Source of the DNA: Owenia fusiformis | Taxonomy: Eukaryota; Annelida; Polychaeta; Sabellida; Oweniidae | Assembly (NCBI GenBank): GCA_903813345.2 | Contig: CAIIXF020000004.1 | Location: forward strand, 19,996,477 to 20,060,476 | Length of the DNA: 64,000 nucleotides | Direction: 5' to 3' | Shown here: positions 10,401-25,400 of the stretch, in pieces | Numbering within the stretch: the first letter of the stretch is position 1 | How the letters are laid out: each line of letters starts with the position of its first letter | Notes under the pieces: model-generated | Told to the model about the DNA's origin: nothing | The model's input: only the letters and a program-made list of their open reading frames with translations | Databases searched by the model: none | Made by a program: the position numbers and the translations under genes

Positions 10401-13400
10401 TGAAGCCACAGAATGTATGAAAGAATGTAATTATTTAGGCCTACCCAAGTGTCAGCTGTTGAAGTTGAAGCCATGATGGGAGCACGTCCGTCCCTCAGCA
10501 CGTTGCAAATATACTACCTCGAACTATGTTCGCGGGCTAATGATCATGTGATCTTCAGTCTCGAATCTCACGAGATTTGAAACGAGATTTTAAAGAAAAC
10601 CGGAAGTATTTTAACCAGGAATTTGTAAAAACATCATTTTCAGTAAGTAAAATATAATGAAGTACAATATCGACCAGGTCCCTTTGCCATACTGGCGATA
10701 AATTACAAATGTCGGGCCCCTGGTCGCTACATTTAGTTATCTCTCTAATATTGATATGGATACCCTTATAAGGTAACGTTGAACACATTAGAGAGATTTC
10801 ACAACTCACTTATAGGATGTTTAGTTATGTCTCTTATATTAATATGGATACCTTTATAAGGTAATGTTGAACACATTAGAGAGATTTCACAACTCACTTA
10901 TAGCATGTTTAGTTATGTCTCTTATATTGATATGGATACCCTTATAAGGTAACGTTGAACACATTAGAGAGATTTCACAACTCACTTATAGGATGTTTAG
11001 TTATGTCTCTTATATTGATATGGATACCCTTATAAGGTAATGTTGAACACATTAGAGAGATTTCACAACTCACTTATAGGATGTTTAGTTATCTCTCTAA
11101 TATTGATATGGATACCTTTATAAGGTAATGTTGAACACATTAGAGAGATTTCACAACTCACTTATAGGATGTTTAGTTATGTCTCTTATATTGATATGGA
11201 TACCTTTATAAGGTAATGTTGAACACATTAGAGAGATTTCACAACTCACTTATAGGATGTTTAGTTATGTCTCTTATATTAATATGGATACCCTTATAAG
11301 GTAATGTTGAACACATTAGAGAGATTTCACAACTCACTTATAGGATGTTTAGTTATGTCTCTTATATTGATATGGATACCTTTATAAGGTAATGTTGAAC
11401 ACATTAGAGAGATTTCACAACTCACTTATAGGATGTTTAGTTATGTCTCTTATATTAATATGGATACCTTTATAAGGTAATGTTGAACACATTAGAGAGA
11501 TTTCGCAACTCACTTATAGCATGTTTAGTTATGTCTCTTATATTGATATGGATACCTTTATAAGGTAATGTTGAACACATTAGAGAGATTTCACAACTCA
11601 CTTATAGGATGTTTAGTTATGTCTCTTATATTGATATGGATACCCTTATAAGGTAACATTGAACACATTAGAGAGATTTCACAACTCACTTATAGGATGT
11701 TTAGTTATGTCTCTTATATTGATATGGATACCTTTATAAGGTAATGTTGAACACATTAGAGAGATTTCACAACTCACTTATAGGATGTTTAGTTATCTCT
11801 CTTATATTGATATGGATACCTTTATAAGGTAATGTTGAACACATTAGAGAGATTTCACAACTCACTTATAGGATGTTTAGTTATCTCTCTAATATTGATA
11901 TGGATACCTTTATAAGGTAATGTTGAACACATTAGAGAGATTTCACAACTCACTTATAGGATGTTTAGTTATCTCTCTTATATTGATATGGATACCTTTA
12001 TAAGGTAATGTTGAACACATTAGAGAGATTTCACAACTCACTTATAGGATGTTTAGTTATCTCTCTAATATTGATATGGATACCTTTATAAGGTAATGTT
12101 GAACACATTAGAGAGATTTCACAACTCACTTATAGCATGTTTAGTTATGTCTCTTATATTGATATGGATACCTTTATAAGGTAATGTTGAACACATTAGA
12201 GAGATTTCACAACTCACTTATAGGATGTTTAGTTATGTCTCTTATATTAATATGGATACCCTTATAAGGTAATGTTGAACACATTAGAGAGATTTCACAA
12301 CTCACTTATAGGATGTTTAGTTATGTCTCTTATATTGATATGGATACCTTTATAAGGTAATGTTGAACACATTAGAGAGATTTCACAACTCACTTATAGG
12401 ATGTTTAGTTATGTCTCTTATATTAATATGGATACCTTTATAAGGTAATGTTGAACACATTAGAGAGATTTCACAACTCACTTATAGCATGTTTAGTTAT
12501 GTCTCTTATATTGATATGGATACCTTTATAAGGTAATGTTGAACACATTAGAGAGATTTCACAACTCACTTATAGGATGTTTAGTTATGTCTCTTATATT
12601 GATATGGATACCCTTATAAGGTAACGTTGAACACATTAGAGAGATTTCACAACTCACTTATAGGATGTTTAGTTATGTCTCTTATATTGATATGGATACC
12701 TTTATAAGGTAATGTTGAACACATTAGAGAGATTTCACAACTCACTTATAGGATGTTTAGTTATCTCTCTTATATTGATATGGATACCTTTATAAGGTAA
12801 TGTTGAACACATTAGAGAGATTTCACAACTCACTTATAGGATGTTTAGTTATCTCTCTAATATTGATATGGATACCTTTATAAGGTAATGTTGAACACAT
12901 TAGAGAGATTTTACAACTCACTTATAGGATGTTTAGTTATCTCTCTTATATTGATATGGATACCTTTATAAGGTAATGTTGAACACATTAGAGAGATTTC
13001 ACAACTCACTTATAGGATGTTTAGTTATCTCTCTAATATTGATATGGATACCTTTATAAGGTAATATTGAGAGATTTCGCAACTCACATATAGCATGTTT
13101 AGTTATCTCTCTTATATTGATATGGATACCTTTATAAGGTAATATTGAGAGATTTCGCAACTCACTTATAGCATGTTTAGTTATCTCTCTTATATTGATA
13201 TGGATACCTTTATAAGGTAATGTTGAACCAATTACACTACACTTCAATATTTTGTTGCTAGATACTATCTGCATTAAATTGCAAATTAAACAGTTCATTT
13301 AAAGTCAGGAAATACATGTACATATCTAACATGACCAGGTTTTCAAAGGTTTAAATGTATTGTATTCATTTAACACCCTGTAGTTATGTATATTTGCTTG

Positions 13401-16400
13401 TAGGGTATTCAAGTCTATAGGGTGTCCACATGGTTGTGGGGATGGATACAGAGGTAAAACATTTTGTTATTTTCATTGGGTTTTTGCTTGGACTCATTTT
13501 ACAAATGATTCAAACTCAAACTCACTGTTTACATTCTAAAATATAAATCATACATCATTATTTTATTTTATTCTTTACGTTCAGGCCCATAGTCACTGAG
13601 CCAAAATTTATTTTGAAATCAAGCAGTTTTTACCATTCTGAGCACCTTTCAAGTGATTTTGGATCAAAGTTGTCAAATGTGAACCCCCCTGGACTTTTTT
13701 GAAAAGTGAACCCCCTTGTCAAAAGCTGGCTACAGTCAGACCTGACTCAACATTCAATACATCTTTACTCCTGAGTTCCCAACTTTCATTTCCTTAGTTC
13801 CCCATCTTTAAAGATTTAATCAGTATAAGATCAATAGCCACTTATATTTCTCAGATGTTCTCTTTAATCAAGGATAACTAGCCAATTAAAAAGTTCACAC
13901 ATTTATTAATGTTATTGTTTCAGACTATAATTAGTGAGATCTGAGATTAAGATGACTAATGAAGAAATGTTAATTTACATAAGATAAAAGATAAAAGTTC
14001 ACTTTGCTGGATTTTAGCAATATACATTTTCTCTTTTAGAAATTAAAGAGGCAACTTTAGAGTTCAGAAGAAATACCTAGAATGCATAAAATGTAAACAC
14101 CAAAATATGAATAAATGATTTATTAAGAGAAAATCAAGAATTAAAGTAAACAAGAGTGGATCACCGATCATATGAACTCAGATGATCAATAAATCAGACA
14201 GAGATAGGGTTGTTGTGGCATTTGGTGGCATACATGTATTGTGAATGCTATTTGCCATTTGGCAGTCAGCATTCACATCTGTAACAACATTCTTACAGCT
14301 TTCAATAACTGGTGGTGACATTTTGTCATGTGCCCTGAACTGGCTTTGTCAACCTAACTGAGAGACTTCTAAAACAACATCATCCAAATCCATTTCTATT
14401 TTAGTTAAGATGAATACATACAAAATGCATATTTGCAGGTGCATCAGGTGAACACTTAAGATCCCAGGGCCAGGATTGCCTCAGTCGACTCCAACGCTTA
14501 AATCCTGTGGAGTTCCGCAGATACATGCAGGACGTTGTACAGAGACAGCCGTTACAGGACATTATTGATTTCTTGCATGCATTTCTTGGCTTTTGCGTTG
14601 ATCCATCCACTTCGGTATATTCACCCCAAGGTATGTATGAGTTTTTATACTATTTACTCTAGAAAATGTATTTTACAGATGTAAAAGATCTAAAAGATCA
14701 TATAAAAATGTAGGAAAGGAAAAGCAAACTCAGCTAGTGCAGTCCTGGTACTTCAATTGATGATTTTAAAAGAAGAAAATAAAACTTTGATTAATATTGA
14801 CAAAGCTGTGAAGGAGTTATCTCATACTTTATATATAATTATCATTTGGTTTTCATTGTTACATTTTGAAATAGTATTTGCAAGAAAAAAAGTTCTCACA
14901 TATTCATAGAAATCTCGGGTTGTTCACATTCATGTTAAGAATATTTATTGATTCAGTGCATTATTATATTATTATAATAATATGTAAAAATTAATTTATG
15001 AATAATCATTTGGTATTATTTTCAAAAAGGAGAAGATGGAATAAAAAGAAAAAGTGCGTAGCTATTGTTCTGAATAAATGTTATAGATGTGTAGTTTTGT
15101 ACACATTAGTTCATTTATGGTGTTGGGTTTTCAAACTATTTACACATTTGTTAATTTATGGTTTTGCGGGTTTTCAAACTATTTACGCATTTGTTAATTT
15201 ATGGTTTTGCGGGTTTTCAAACTATTTACGCATTTTTAACATTTTTAATTTATGGTTTTGCGGGTTTTCAAACTATTTACGCATTTTTAATTTATGGTTT
15301 TGCGGGTTTTCAAACTATTTACACATTTGTTAATTTATGGTTTTGCGGGTTTTCAAACTATTTACGCATTTGTTAATTTATTTTAAAATTTTTTTATTTA
15401 ACCCCAATATATTATTTTGTATATGGGCAAGAAAAGGGTTTTCTAATAGATACTACTATTGACCTGGAAACCAAACATGGTCAGACCTGGAGCGACCATA
15501 AAAACCAATCATGTTAACATATCAATGGTAGCCAATATGGAGTTCTGGTCATGCTCTTTAAAGTTGCCCAGTTGGGGAAAATAAATGGTTTGATAAGAAG
15601 TTCTTACACTTCATTCATATTTAAAAAAGTGTAAAATCAACATCACTATTTTGTGAAAGTGACTTTGGTCTTCTTTTTCTGTCTACTACCCCCTTTTCTT
15701 TTCTTTGTACTTGGAACTTGAATTACTGGATGATGGGAAGTTTGTGATTTCTAAGTAGCATAGGACACTTATATTCTCTTTATTCACATTTTATTAGATA
15801 TATTTAAATTTGTTGTGAAGTATTTATAAGGTAATATGCTTTTAGCGATAGACTGGTTGGATTGCACTTCATCTTTACAAATGGTAGTTAGAGGTTTATG
15901 AAAATTGTAAAACTGTTTTTGAAAATGACCTGATATGAAAAAATACAATTTGGGTGATTTTCAAAAATGTTTTTTATTTCTACTAGCTAGAAGCATGCTT
16001 TAAGTTTTGGTATATAAAGGGTCTAGGATATAAATATTTTCGAAATTGATGGTTATTTTTGCACTTCGCCTGTGGTACTTTCTCAATCAACGTATTTTGA
16101 AAAGTTTTAATATTAAGTTTTTAAAATTGCAGTGCCTTGAAGTGCAATTAATTAATGTAAAACACCCTTTTGAAGATTGCTTTTTATAGGATGTTTTATT
16201 AATCAACATTGGTTTAGTCTTGCAATGAAAAACAACAACAATAGCTTTATGATTGGAAATGCCTGAACTTCATGTTTCCTATAATCTTTTTTAACATAAG
16301 ACAAAAAAAATTCTCATACTTCCATATTTTATATTTCTGATATCACCTTTCTCCCTTAACTGCTCATGTACACCCCCCCCCCTCTCACTGCCCATTTTTA

Positions 16401-19400
16401 TCACCCTTTTAACTTCCCATCTATATGACCTCATCCATCTAACTGCCCAACTTTATCACCTCACCCTTCTATCGGACCATCAATATCACCCTCCCCTCTA
16501 AGCACCCCTCTCTTTTACTTCCCATTTATACCATACCATCCATTTGATTAGCCATTTAGTTCTTGTATTTCATTAATTGTGTCACTCACTGAACATTCCT
16601 ATTTTAGTTCAAAAGCGTACCCTTTCCCAAGAGGGAATGGTCATCAGGAGTGGATATGCGACAAACTTTGGACAGAGCATCGGTGGTGTTGGAATGCGAG
16701 GTGTAGAAGGGGTCTTAATTGCCAACATATTGAAAAGTCTTGTGACAAGATTTATGGATTCTTATAATGAACTGCACAGTCACGAGAACTTGGTAAGTTT
16801 TGGAAATATCTGACACTTAAATGGCATTGGAAAGGAAGGAAGTTTTAAAAGGTTTGACTAACAAGAAAGGAATAGGCATGAAAACAGAATTTTGAATGCA
16901 ATAGTTTCAATTCCTGTTTGTTTGTAACATTGTTTAGTCCCCATAGACCTAAATTAGAAGAATTTGAAGCAATTGAATTGATTTAAGCCAAATTACAATA
17001 GCTCAGCATTTTAACCCCTCCCTCAATTGTTGCATGAACCTAAATGAATTCAGCACCCTTGGATGATTAAGCTGCATGCATGATCAGGAAAATAATGCAT
17101 GGATCTGTCTGCTATTAAACCCATCTTATAAAGGCTCTGTGAAGTGAAATGTCATGGTCATTTATTTTTGGTATTGATTTTTGTGCAAAAAGTTAGGATT
17201 TGATATGCTTTTTCACACAAAATTTCCAATTATTCAAAATTCTATTTAGATAGCAGTTTTTCATTCCTCATTGCCTTTAAATAACAGTATTTATATTTTT
17301 GCAATCATAGAAACATTGTGATGTTAGCCTAATTTGCAAAAATGTATGATATTCAAATGATTCATTTACTGAATTTGTGGTAATTGTGCCAAAATGTTAT
17401 TTTACCAGTTGTCAAAATAAGGTAAAATTACTTTATAGGTAAAATTACTTACTTATTTTTCAGTATACCTGTACTCGTACATCTAGTATAGAGTATTATG
17501 ATTGATTTGGAAGATTTCTGTATATGTCCCTCCATTCAGTTCAATTAATTAACCCATTTCTGTCTATATTTTAAAAAGCCAGTTGAAGATCTGGAACAGG
17601 TAATAACTGTTAAATGTCACAGCCTTTCAAGGGTTAATGTTGTATTTTGTTTGTTCTGTAAAGCAAATGTCATGGTGCTCATGTTTTGAAGTGTAAATGG
17701 CAAGAAATGGCAAGAAATGAATAAAATAGGCATTTTATGAACACTCTAAATTGTATTGAAACAGGCATGGAATACATGATCAAAATGCTGGTCAATGTTT
17801 TAAACATTCACTGACTTTGTTCTGTAAGTACACGCAATAGTGCTGTACAATGATTTACAATGATTATGTTTAAACAGAAAATACAGCCCTGTCCCATAAT
17901 TAGGGCTCTTTCCCATAACCTCTTTTTAGTATCCTTCCAGCTTGTAGGATATCCTCATTCCTCACAGAAAGACTCATAGCTTTACTAATAGCTTCTCTGT
18001 ATTAAAGTGCTTGTATAAGATTAAATTACATTTACATATGCTAGTATTTGGACATATGCATGTATGACGACTAGTTGTCCATGTCTTTAGACTTTTGTAC
18101 TTTCCAAAGGTCTATTAACCAAAGGGAGACATTTCTTACATGTAGCTACACTACATAGCCAAATACAGTATATATGATAATGGTCACCTTAGCTCACGAC
18201 TTTTCCTTTATTAGCTTCAGAGTAAATGTCTTCTGTGCATGTAGCTTATAGATATGATCTTACCATATTCTCCCTGTTAGTTACACATTGGCACATAATT
18301 GAATACTTGTACAAGACAAGATGTAACAAGTAATGCCATGTTATGTATAAGGCTTTACATTCAGATTGCCTAAGTCAATGCCACAGTAACATTATGGGAA
18401 AATATGGATATGGGATTCCTTGCATGTTGTAATAATCCAATTTAGATATGCTCATATTATTGTGCTTTAGTATTATTTGCTATTATATTTATATGTAAAT
18501 GGTGTTTATACTTAGATATTACTTCAAAGGTGACTGCTTAATTCTCATAAAATATCTCTCAGGTATTTTATATTTTGATTTTTGGTCTTAGCTTAGTTAC
18601 GAGAGCCAGTATGTCTTATTGGACCAAAGTATTACATTTAATGAAAAAAAAGAAAAGGATATTATTAAAAAGTTGAACCAATCTTGATAATCCACTACAG
18701 ATTTTGAAAAACAAAATACAGTTTTTTACATGAATTGTTTTCTTCAAATGTTGTATTTTGAAAATAAATGAGACTGAAATATTAAGCATATAGACAAGCA
18801 GCATGACTCTCAATGGCAATGTTTAAATGAGAATCATTCCCATGAGGTTAACTCAAAGAAATAATTCAAACTTCTACTTTCAGTCAATGTATTGCGATGT
18901 GAAGCAACTTATATGTTACATAAAAGAAGCTCATGGAGGGACGTTCCGTAGAGTTGCTCTTAGTGGACTCCTCGATTCAATTGTGCGTGATCGTAAACCA
19001 GAACCCCAGAAAGAGGCTTCGCCAGAAACTCCTCAGCCAGTAATCAAAGAGATGATAACAAAACCAGTGAGGTATGTACTGTTGCAATTCTTATTATTTA
19101 TAAGAAATTGTTTGTGTATTAAGTTAATCAAAATATTAGAACCCCTTCATCTTCAAAATATTAGGGCCCCTTCTTAATTGAAAATAGACATAATTTTAAT
19201 TTCTTAATTAAATTTGAAAACACAAACCTGATGCATTTCCCTGGTTATTATCTATATAGACGTACCCAGAGTGCAGTGTCAGACTTTGGAGGCGAGGATC
19301 GGTCATCTTCCCCCCACATGGAAGGGGGAGACACTGTGCCCAGGAAGAGCCGCAGATCAATATTCCAAAAAAGGAACAAAAAAGTAAGTTAAACAACATG

Positions 19401-22400
19401 TGAGAAGTAAATGGACTTCACTCAATATTAAAATGATGTTATAATTGTACTTACTATGAAAAAAACATGAATATTAATTTTCACTTCAAAATAATAGACC
19501 ATTTAGACATTTCAGAAACATAATGGCTTAAATATATGATTATTGTTCCCCAGGCTAGATATGGATTTATGATTTACCTGAAAAATTAGCCTGAAATATT
19601 TCACAAGAGTATTAATTAAACTTTGAATGGCAATAGAGATAATTAAGGACGTGTTTTTATGTGCTTTGCCTTAAATACATAAAAGAAAGTACATTACTTT
19701 GCATGCTTCAGTTTTGTTCTAATTAATATATTAATTAATATTAATTAATTAATATGAAAATCATGATGTTACAAAGCTGATAAACATCATTTAATGTATA
19801 ATTATATTACGGTCTTTATTTTTCAAGCACTTTGCATCAAACACGATAGCAGTCAGTGACACAGAGATTCTTGATGAATATCGTATTCATGGCAGACTGA
19901 GTCCTCGTACGAGTATATCTGCTACAGAGGATGACTACACAGGCTCGTCAAATCCTACAACTCCCAAGCGCAAGTTCAGCAAGTTCCAACTTAGCAGAAG
20001 TAAGATAAAGTTTTTCATTTGTTTTATCAAAATGATTTGTACAATTCAAAGTTTCCATAATGTTTTCTTCCTTAATATCAAACTTGTTAGAATTGTCCTC
20101 CTGCCATAATACTAATGTAAAATCAATGAGCAATTAGGCAGAAAACAAAATGTGATTAATTAATGTAATACAAACAATAGATCTCTATTATTCACATTAT
20201 GTTGATGCATCAGTGCTCCACTTGGGGAATTCCACTTATAGAGGTTTATTTATCATTCAGTCAGTTAGTCTTGAGACTCTGAAAAATGTTCCACTAACAG
20301 AGGTGCTCCATTTCTAGAGTCTCCCCACTTAGACATGTTTTACTCTACTGTTCAATTTTGATCTTTGACTATATAATTTCAGCATGGAAAAAATCATCAA
20401 AATCTGATCATGAGGATGATTCCGCAAATGAGTCAATGACCCCTGACCTTCAGCGACAAAACAGAAATGGCATTGACTTTCATAATCGTAAAGGACGCAT
20501 GTCATTTAAAACTGCTGGTCATGCAACATTGAGCTTTCTCAGTGCCAGAAGGAGGCTGGAAGACGGCATTAAGAATTTTGGTCGCAGATTAAGTAAGCGG
20601 GGCAGTATTGAAGATGGTGAGACACTATTATCAGTTTTAAACACCTCTGATTTCAACATGATTTTCGGTGCCCTACAGATTTTTGTAGATTAAGAATTGA
20701 GGAACATTTCAAAAACTTTGATTGCAATACACAAAATAATAATTATAGTCATAATCAATATATTTAGGGCAACAGAGTTGTTTAGGTATTAGACTGAAGT
20801 AAAAGAGGTTGAAATGCCTCATCAACTTAGCTTGGTGAGCACCATCATGGACATTATCATAGATTGGCAATCTGCACTGTGAAAGTGACTTTTTCCATGG
20901 CAAACATTTGCACATCACATTATGCGCACACATTTTTGAAAATATAGTTCCATATGTTCTGATATTACTAAGATGTAAATAAGGTTGGGTAAGTCATAAT
21001 TTTCTTCTACCCCTCCCTCAAATGGACATTGAAGATCATAAGGGTTGATGGGCTAGCTCAGCCAACCTAAATACTCAATCCTTACATGGGCTGTTATATT
21101 AAAAGAGCTACATAATATTTTCAGATATGGCCCATCGTGTTGGTGGAGATCTGATTAACTCACTTGGTACAGAGGCATCTATTATCAAAGAGAGGAAACT
21201 GGTCAATAGTTATGCTGTGAAATCGGGAATGTTCAGGTTCAACTTCCTGTTGGACTGCTGCACCCCTGGGTCTGTGCCTGACCCTCCCCTGATAGCAGCC
21301 ATGTTGGATTTGGTGAGTAGCCTCCCCCCTTTAATTTTGAAGTGTTGTAAAGAATTGTACTTATGTTTCACAAAGTAAAGTGCACAAGAATTGGATTAGT
21401 AATGAATATGTAGACAGATAGAACAATACATCACAAGATTTGTGTAAAAAACTATAAGACTGACAAAATGACATAATATTATGTGAAATATTCTATATAG
21501 AGTTATTCCATTAATGAACATTTTACAACAGGAGGCCCCTATAGTTGCCAGAGCAGCTCTACTGCTGGAATGTGCACATTTTGTACATAGATGCAATAAA
21601 GGAGACTGGCCGCAATGGATGCGACTGAACTTGCCAAGCTTTCGTCAAACTGCACAGCTCCACAGTCGTGGCCAGACGTCAGCCTATAAACGTAATCTTG
21701 CTGCTCAGAGACAGGCAGCCAGGATGTTCCACATGTGGGGAGAGGTAAGTGTTTCCCATAATGCAAATATTTTAAAGCAGATGTGAGCTGGTCAAATAAA
21801 GTACAGTGCTTTAGTAGATATGAGCAGCAAGATTGTTCCTCATGCCATAATACTTGATACTTAGACTAACAGATATAATGTGTTTCCCATCATGCAGTTC
21901 TCTAAAAAGACATCAGCATATTCAGGTAGTCATGAATGCACTAAAGCCACTCAAGTACATGTTGCAAGGATGAGCCACACATGTGGAGAGGTGTTTCCCA
22001 TAATGCAACTGTTTAAGCAGACGTAAGAGAAGTTACATATCATTCCATGTAATTTGCTTCTCACATAGAGGCATCTAATTGTAGAGGAAGTAGATGTAAT
22101 AATGTAGCACACTCTGTTCTAGGCAATTGGGACAAGATTGGAAGAGATTCTGAAGATTGAGAAAATGGACATATTCACTCTACTTTCCCAGATACGAGAT
22201 GACAGTAAAAAACGAGAACTAAGAAATGAAGATGATGAAGAAGATTTTCTTGATGAAGGTACAGTAACAATGGTCTGGACATAATGTTTTAGAAAATGGT
22301 CTTTTATTGGTATGATTTAAAATACCATCAGGGTTGAAATCAAGTGGAAAAAGTTAAAAAATGTTTATGACACATGAACAAAGGAACTAGAAAGCATTGA

Positions 22401-25400
22401 CATTGGTACTCATTACCAGCTAATGCCCACAGCATGTTGAGGTCCATTTTAAATGCACACATATCATGTACTGTGTATGTGAAAATTCAATGTTGACATT
22501 TTTCAGCCACTGTTAACCATTCAGGATCTGACTGTCCATACGCCCTTAAGATGATTGCATGTCAAGTACTGCTAGAAATTACAACATTTTTACGGGAAAC
22601 CTATCAATATCTGCCTAAGTCGAAATTGCCAAAACAGGAACGTTGGGACAAACCAGTGTCTCGCAGATACAGCACAGCCCAAATGAGTAGCCCTGGGCAC
22701 TCTGACAAGAGTATTACATCACCAACAGGAGACCCCCCTCAAGGTTAGTACAGCCTCATTCTGGATTTATTCAAAGAGAGGCATTGTCTCCATGTGACAG
22801 TGATAGATTGATGTGAAGTTGAAGCATGTTTTATTCGTTCAGTAAATACTTTTGATTGATCCAGTTTGAATGATTAGATATTATATTTTGACATTTGCTT
22901 CTGTGTACTAGTTGCTACTGTACTATGAGTATTGCTGTATTAAATATTGTGAACATTGCATAATTCCAAATATTAATTTTATGTTGATTAGAAAATGATT
23001 CAAAGTTGAATTAATTCGTTTATTGTATTGTTCTAAATGAAAATGTGTTTTAATTGTGTAATTCATTATTATTATTGTTATTAATTTGTTAAAGAACCTT
23101 GCATGGTATGGCAGATGGGTTGAGCCATCTCAGTTTCCTTTTCTGTACATCTCCAGACAAAAAAATCAGGGTTTGAAGGATTTAGAATTTTCAGTTTAAA
23201 AATAAATCAATTTTCATTTTAATATTACATGCAAAGATTGTATTTCAAGAGACTTCTTCAAAGGTGGAATGGTGCTTGCAACATCCACACCGGAATAGCC
23301 TGATAACGGACCATTAATTGTCACAAATGGCAGACATAACCTTCATTTCAATTTGATTTTCATGAACTGTATGTTTAATAGAGCACCTAGACTAAATTCC
23401 TTTGGAACAACAATCAATCAAAGTGTCTTAATACTCACTGTACAGTTATTAATGTTCTACCATCAAAATAAAGTATTTAATTTAACCGAAGAAAATGAGA
23501 TACGGGGCAACGGACACGGTATTACCATATGTCATTGTCTTTTAAATTATTTCAAATTTAAATTATGTTATCATTGACGATATCGAAGACGCTATATTTT
23601 GGAGATTCACAACCCAATTTGATTAAAATTAGGATTTCATATGATACATCATCGCAAGAGCTTAATACATGCACAGAATTAGCGACAATAAAATCCCATG
23701 AAATGAGGACCGAGTGATTAAAGAGTTGAAGCGATGATTATGTCCGCCATTTGTGACAACAGTATCTGACTTTACCGTTGTCAGGCTATTCCGGTGTGAT
23801 ATCAGAAAAGTACATTTTTAATGAAGAATGTAATTATGGTCAAATATATGACTGTTAAAGATCACTCACCAAACCATACATGGCTCTTTGTTTTATTTAG
23901 CATCAAATACTGTTTTACATAACAAAAGCTTCGAGTCGGAAGATTAATCTATTTGAATGTTAGTTGTCTCCATTTGTACATAGGATGTGCATTGTATTAT
24001 TATACTTTGTTGGATGTTGTTTTGCATGAGATGCATTCAGTTTACAGTTTAAATGAACCTTCCTCTAGTAGCAGTATATAACATTACAACATATGAAACT
24101 ATGATTTTGAAGAACTACAGTAAACTAACTACAGTATACAATATATTTTTTTCTGTTTGCAATATATCTGAGTGTTCCACACATTTTCTTCCTAGTTGCA
24201 TATCAATATGAGATTAATAAGTAAACAGAAAATAAAGCCTACAAAATGTCAAAGGGTTTCATCTGAACTGTCATGTAGTACTGTACTATTGATTCAAGGT
24301 TTGGTTTCATTATGCATTTGATGATTATTGTAATGTGTAAGCCTCACATATTATAACCTAATGTCATTTCAACAACCCATTTTATATACACATGTATGTA
24401 CAATGTACCTTCATATTGTTCTATATTATTCAGAAACTGTTACATCCATTTTTCAGTCGATTGCAAATTGAATGCTAATTTGTTCTTAGATAAGAATGTT
24501 CAGTGTTTCAAATGTTCCCCTCCAAAATGTGTCCAAAATGTGCATTTTGCATTTTGTTTGATGTATAAATTAAGACTACATGTGTTTAAAAATGCATGGA
24601 AAATAAAAACCTACAATCTCAGTGTTGATTTGGGAGAAATTGTGCCCAGTGTATTTTCATTGAAAACTAATACTGTTTTGTCAATTTATATTATATCATT
24701 TTTAAAATGTCAATCAAAATATTTTGTCTCTAGTTATGTGAAGGCTGAGATAAAAGAATCGACTAAAAATAATTAATGAGTAAATATATTAATTAATTAA
24801 TTCTATAAATATGAAGGCTTATGCAGTAGTTTAAATATTGTGCATGTATTGTTTTCACAGTTTTGCACATATCACTTGAAACCGCACAAATCTGCACACT
24901 CTTAAATTAATACTTCTTTGTACCATTTCCATGTGTAAGAAATACATGGAAATTGTACATATTTGTACAATTTAAGATCTACAATTTTCATTATCAAAAC
25001 TTCTCATTTTGTGATTCATTTGGAATTAGGAGATGTGTCTTTCATGATGATAAAATGTAAAACCCCTGAAATACGAGAACTTTTGGCCAGTTCCAGTGCT
25101 ATTTCATCAGATAGGTTTAAAGTATATACCATGGCTGAAAACTGAGTTCATAGTGCTGTTTATATGAATTGACACTCCTAATTCCTAAATGGAATACCTC
25201 ATGTTTAATTGCTCTTTGGTTGATTCTTCCCATTTTAATAAAGTCAAGTCAAGCCAAATTAAGTCAACGCTCTTTTCAAGTCAATTAAAGCCCAAGATAC
25301 AAAAAACAAATACTTCAATTAACTTATTTAATTTATTTCCTAATTTTATCAATGAACATATAGCATTTAGCAGAAATAATTTCTGATGATTTTACCCATA

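Noticed and set aside
12999-13298. 99-codon minus-strand open frame in the 88-bp array
   Set aside because: Reverse-strand translation of the terminal 78-bp units.
14998-15376. Two overlapping open frames with YGFAGFQTIYAF repeats
   Set aside because: Translations of the 44-bp intronic minisatellite.
24396-24776. 126-codon open frame in UNC80 intron 16
   Set aside because: Composition typical of AT-rich random sequence, no domain, no promoter or splice signals.
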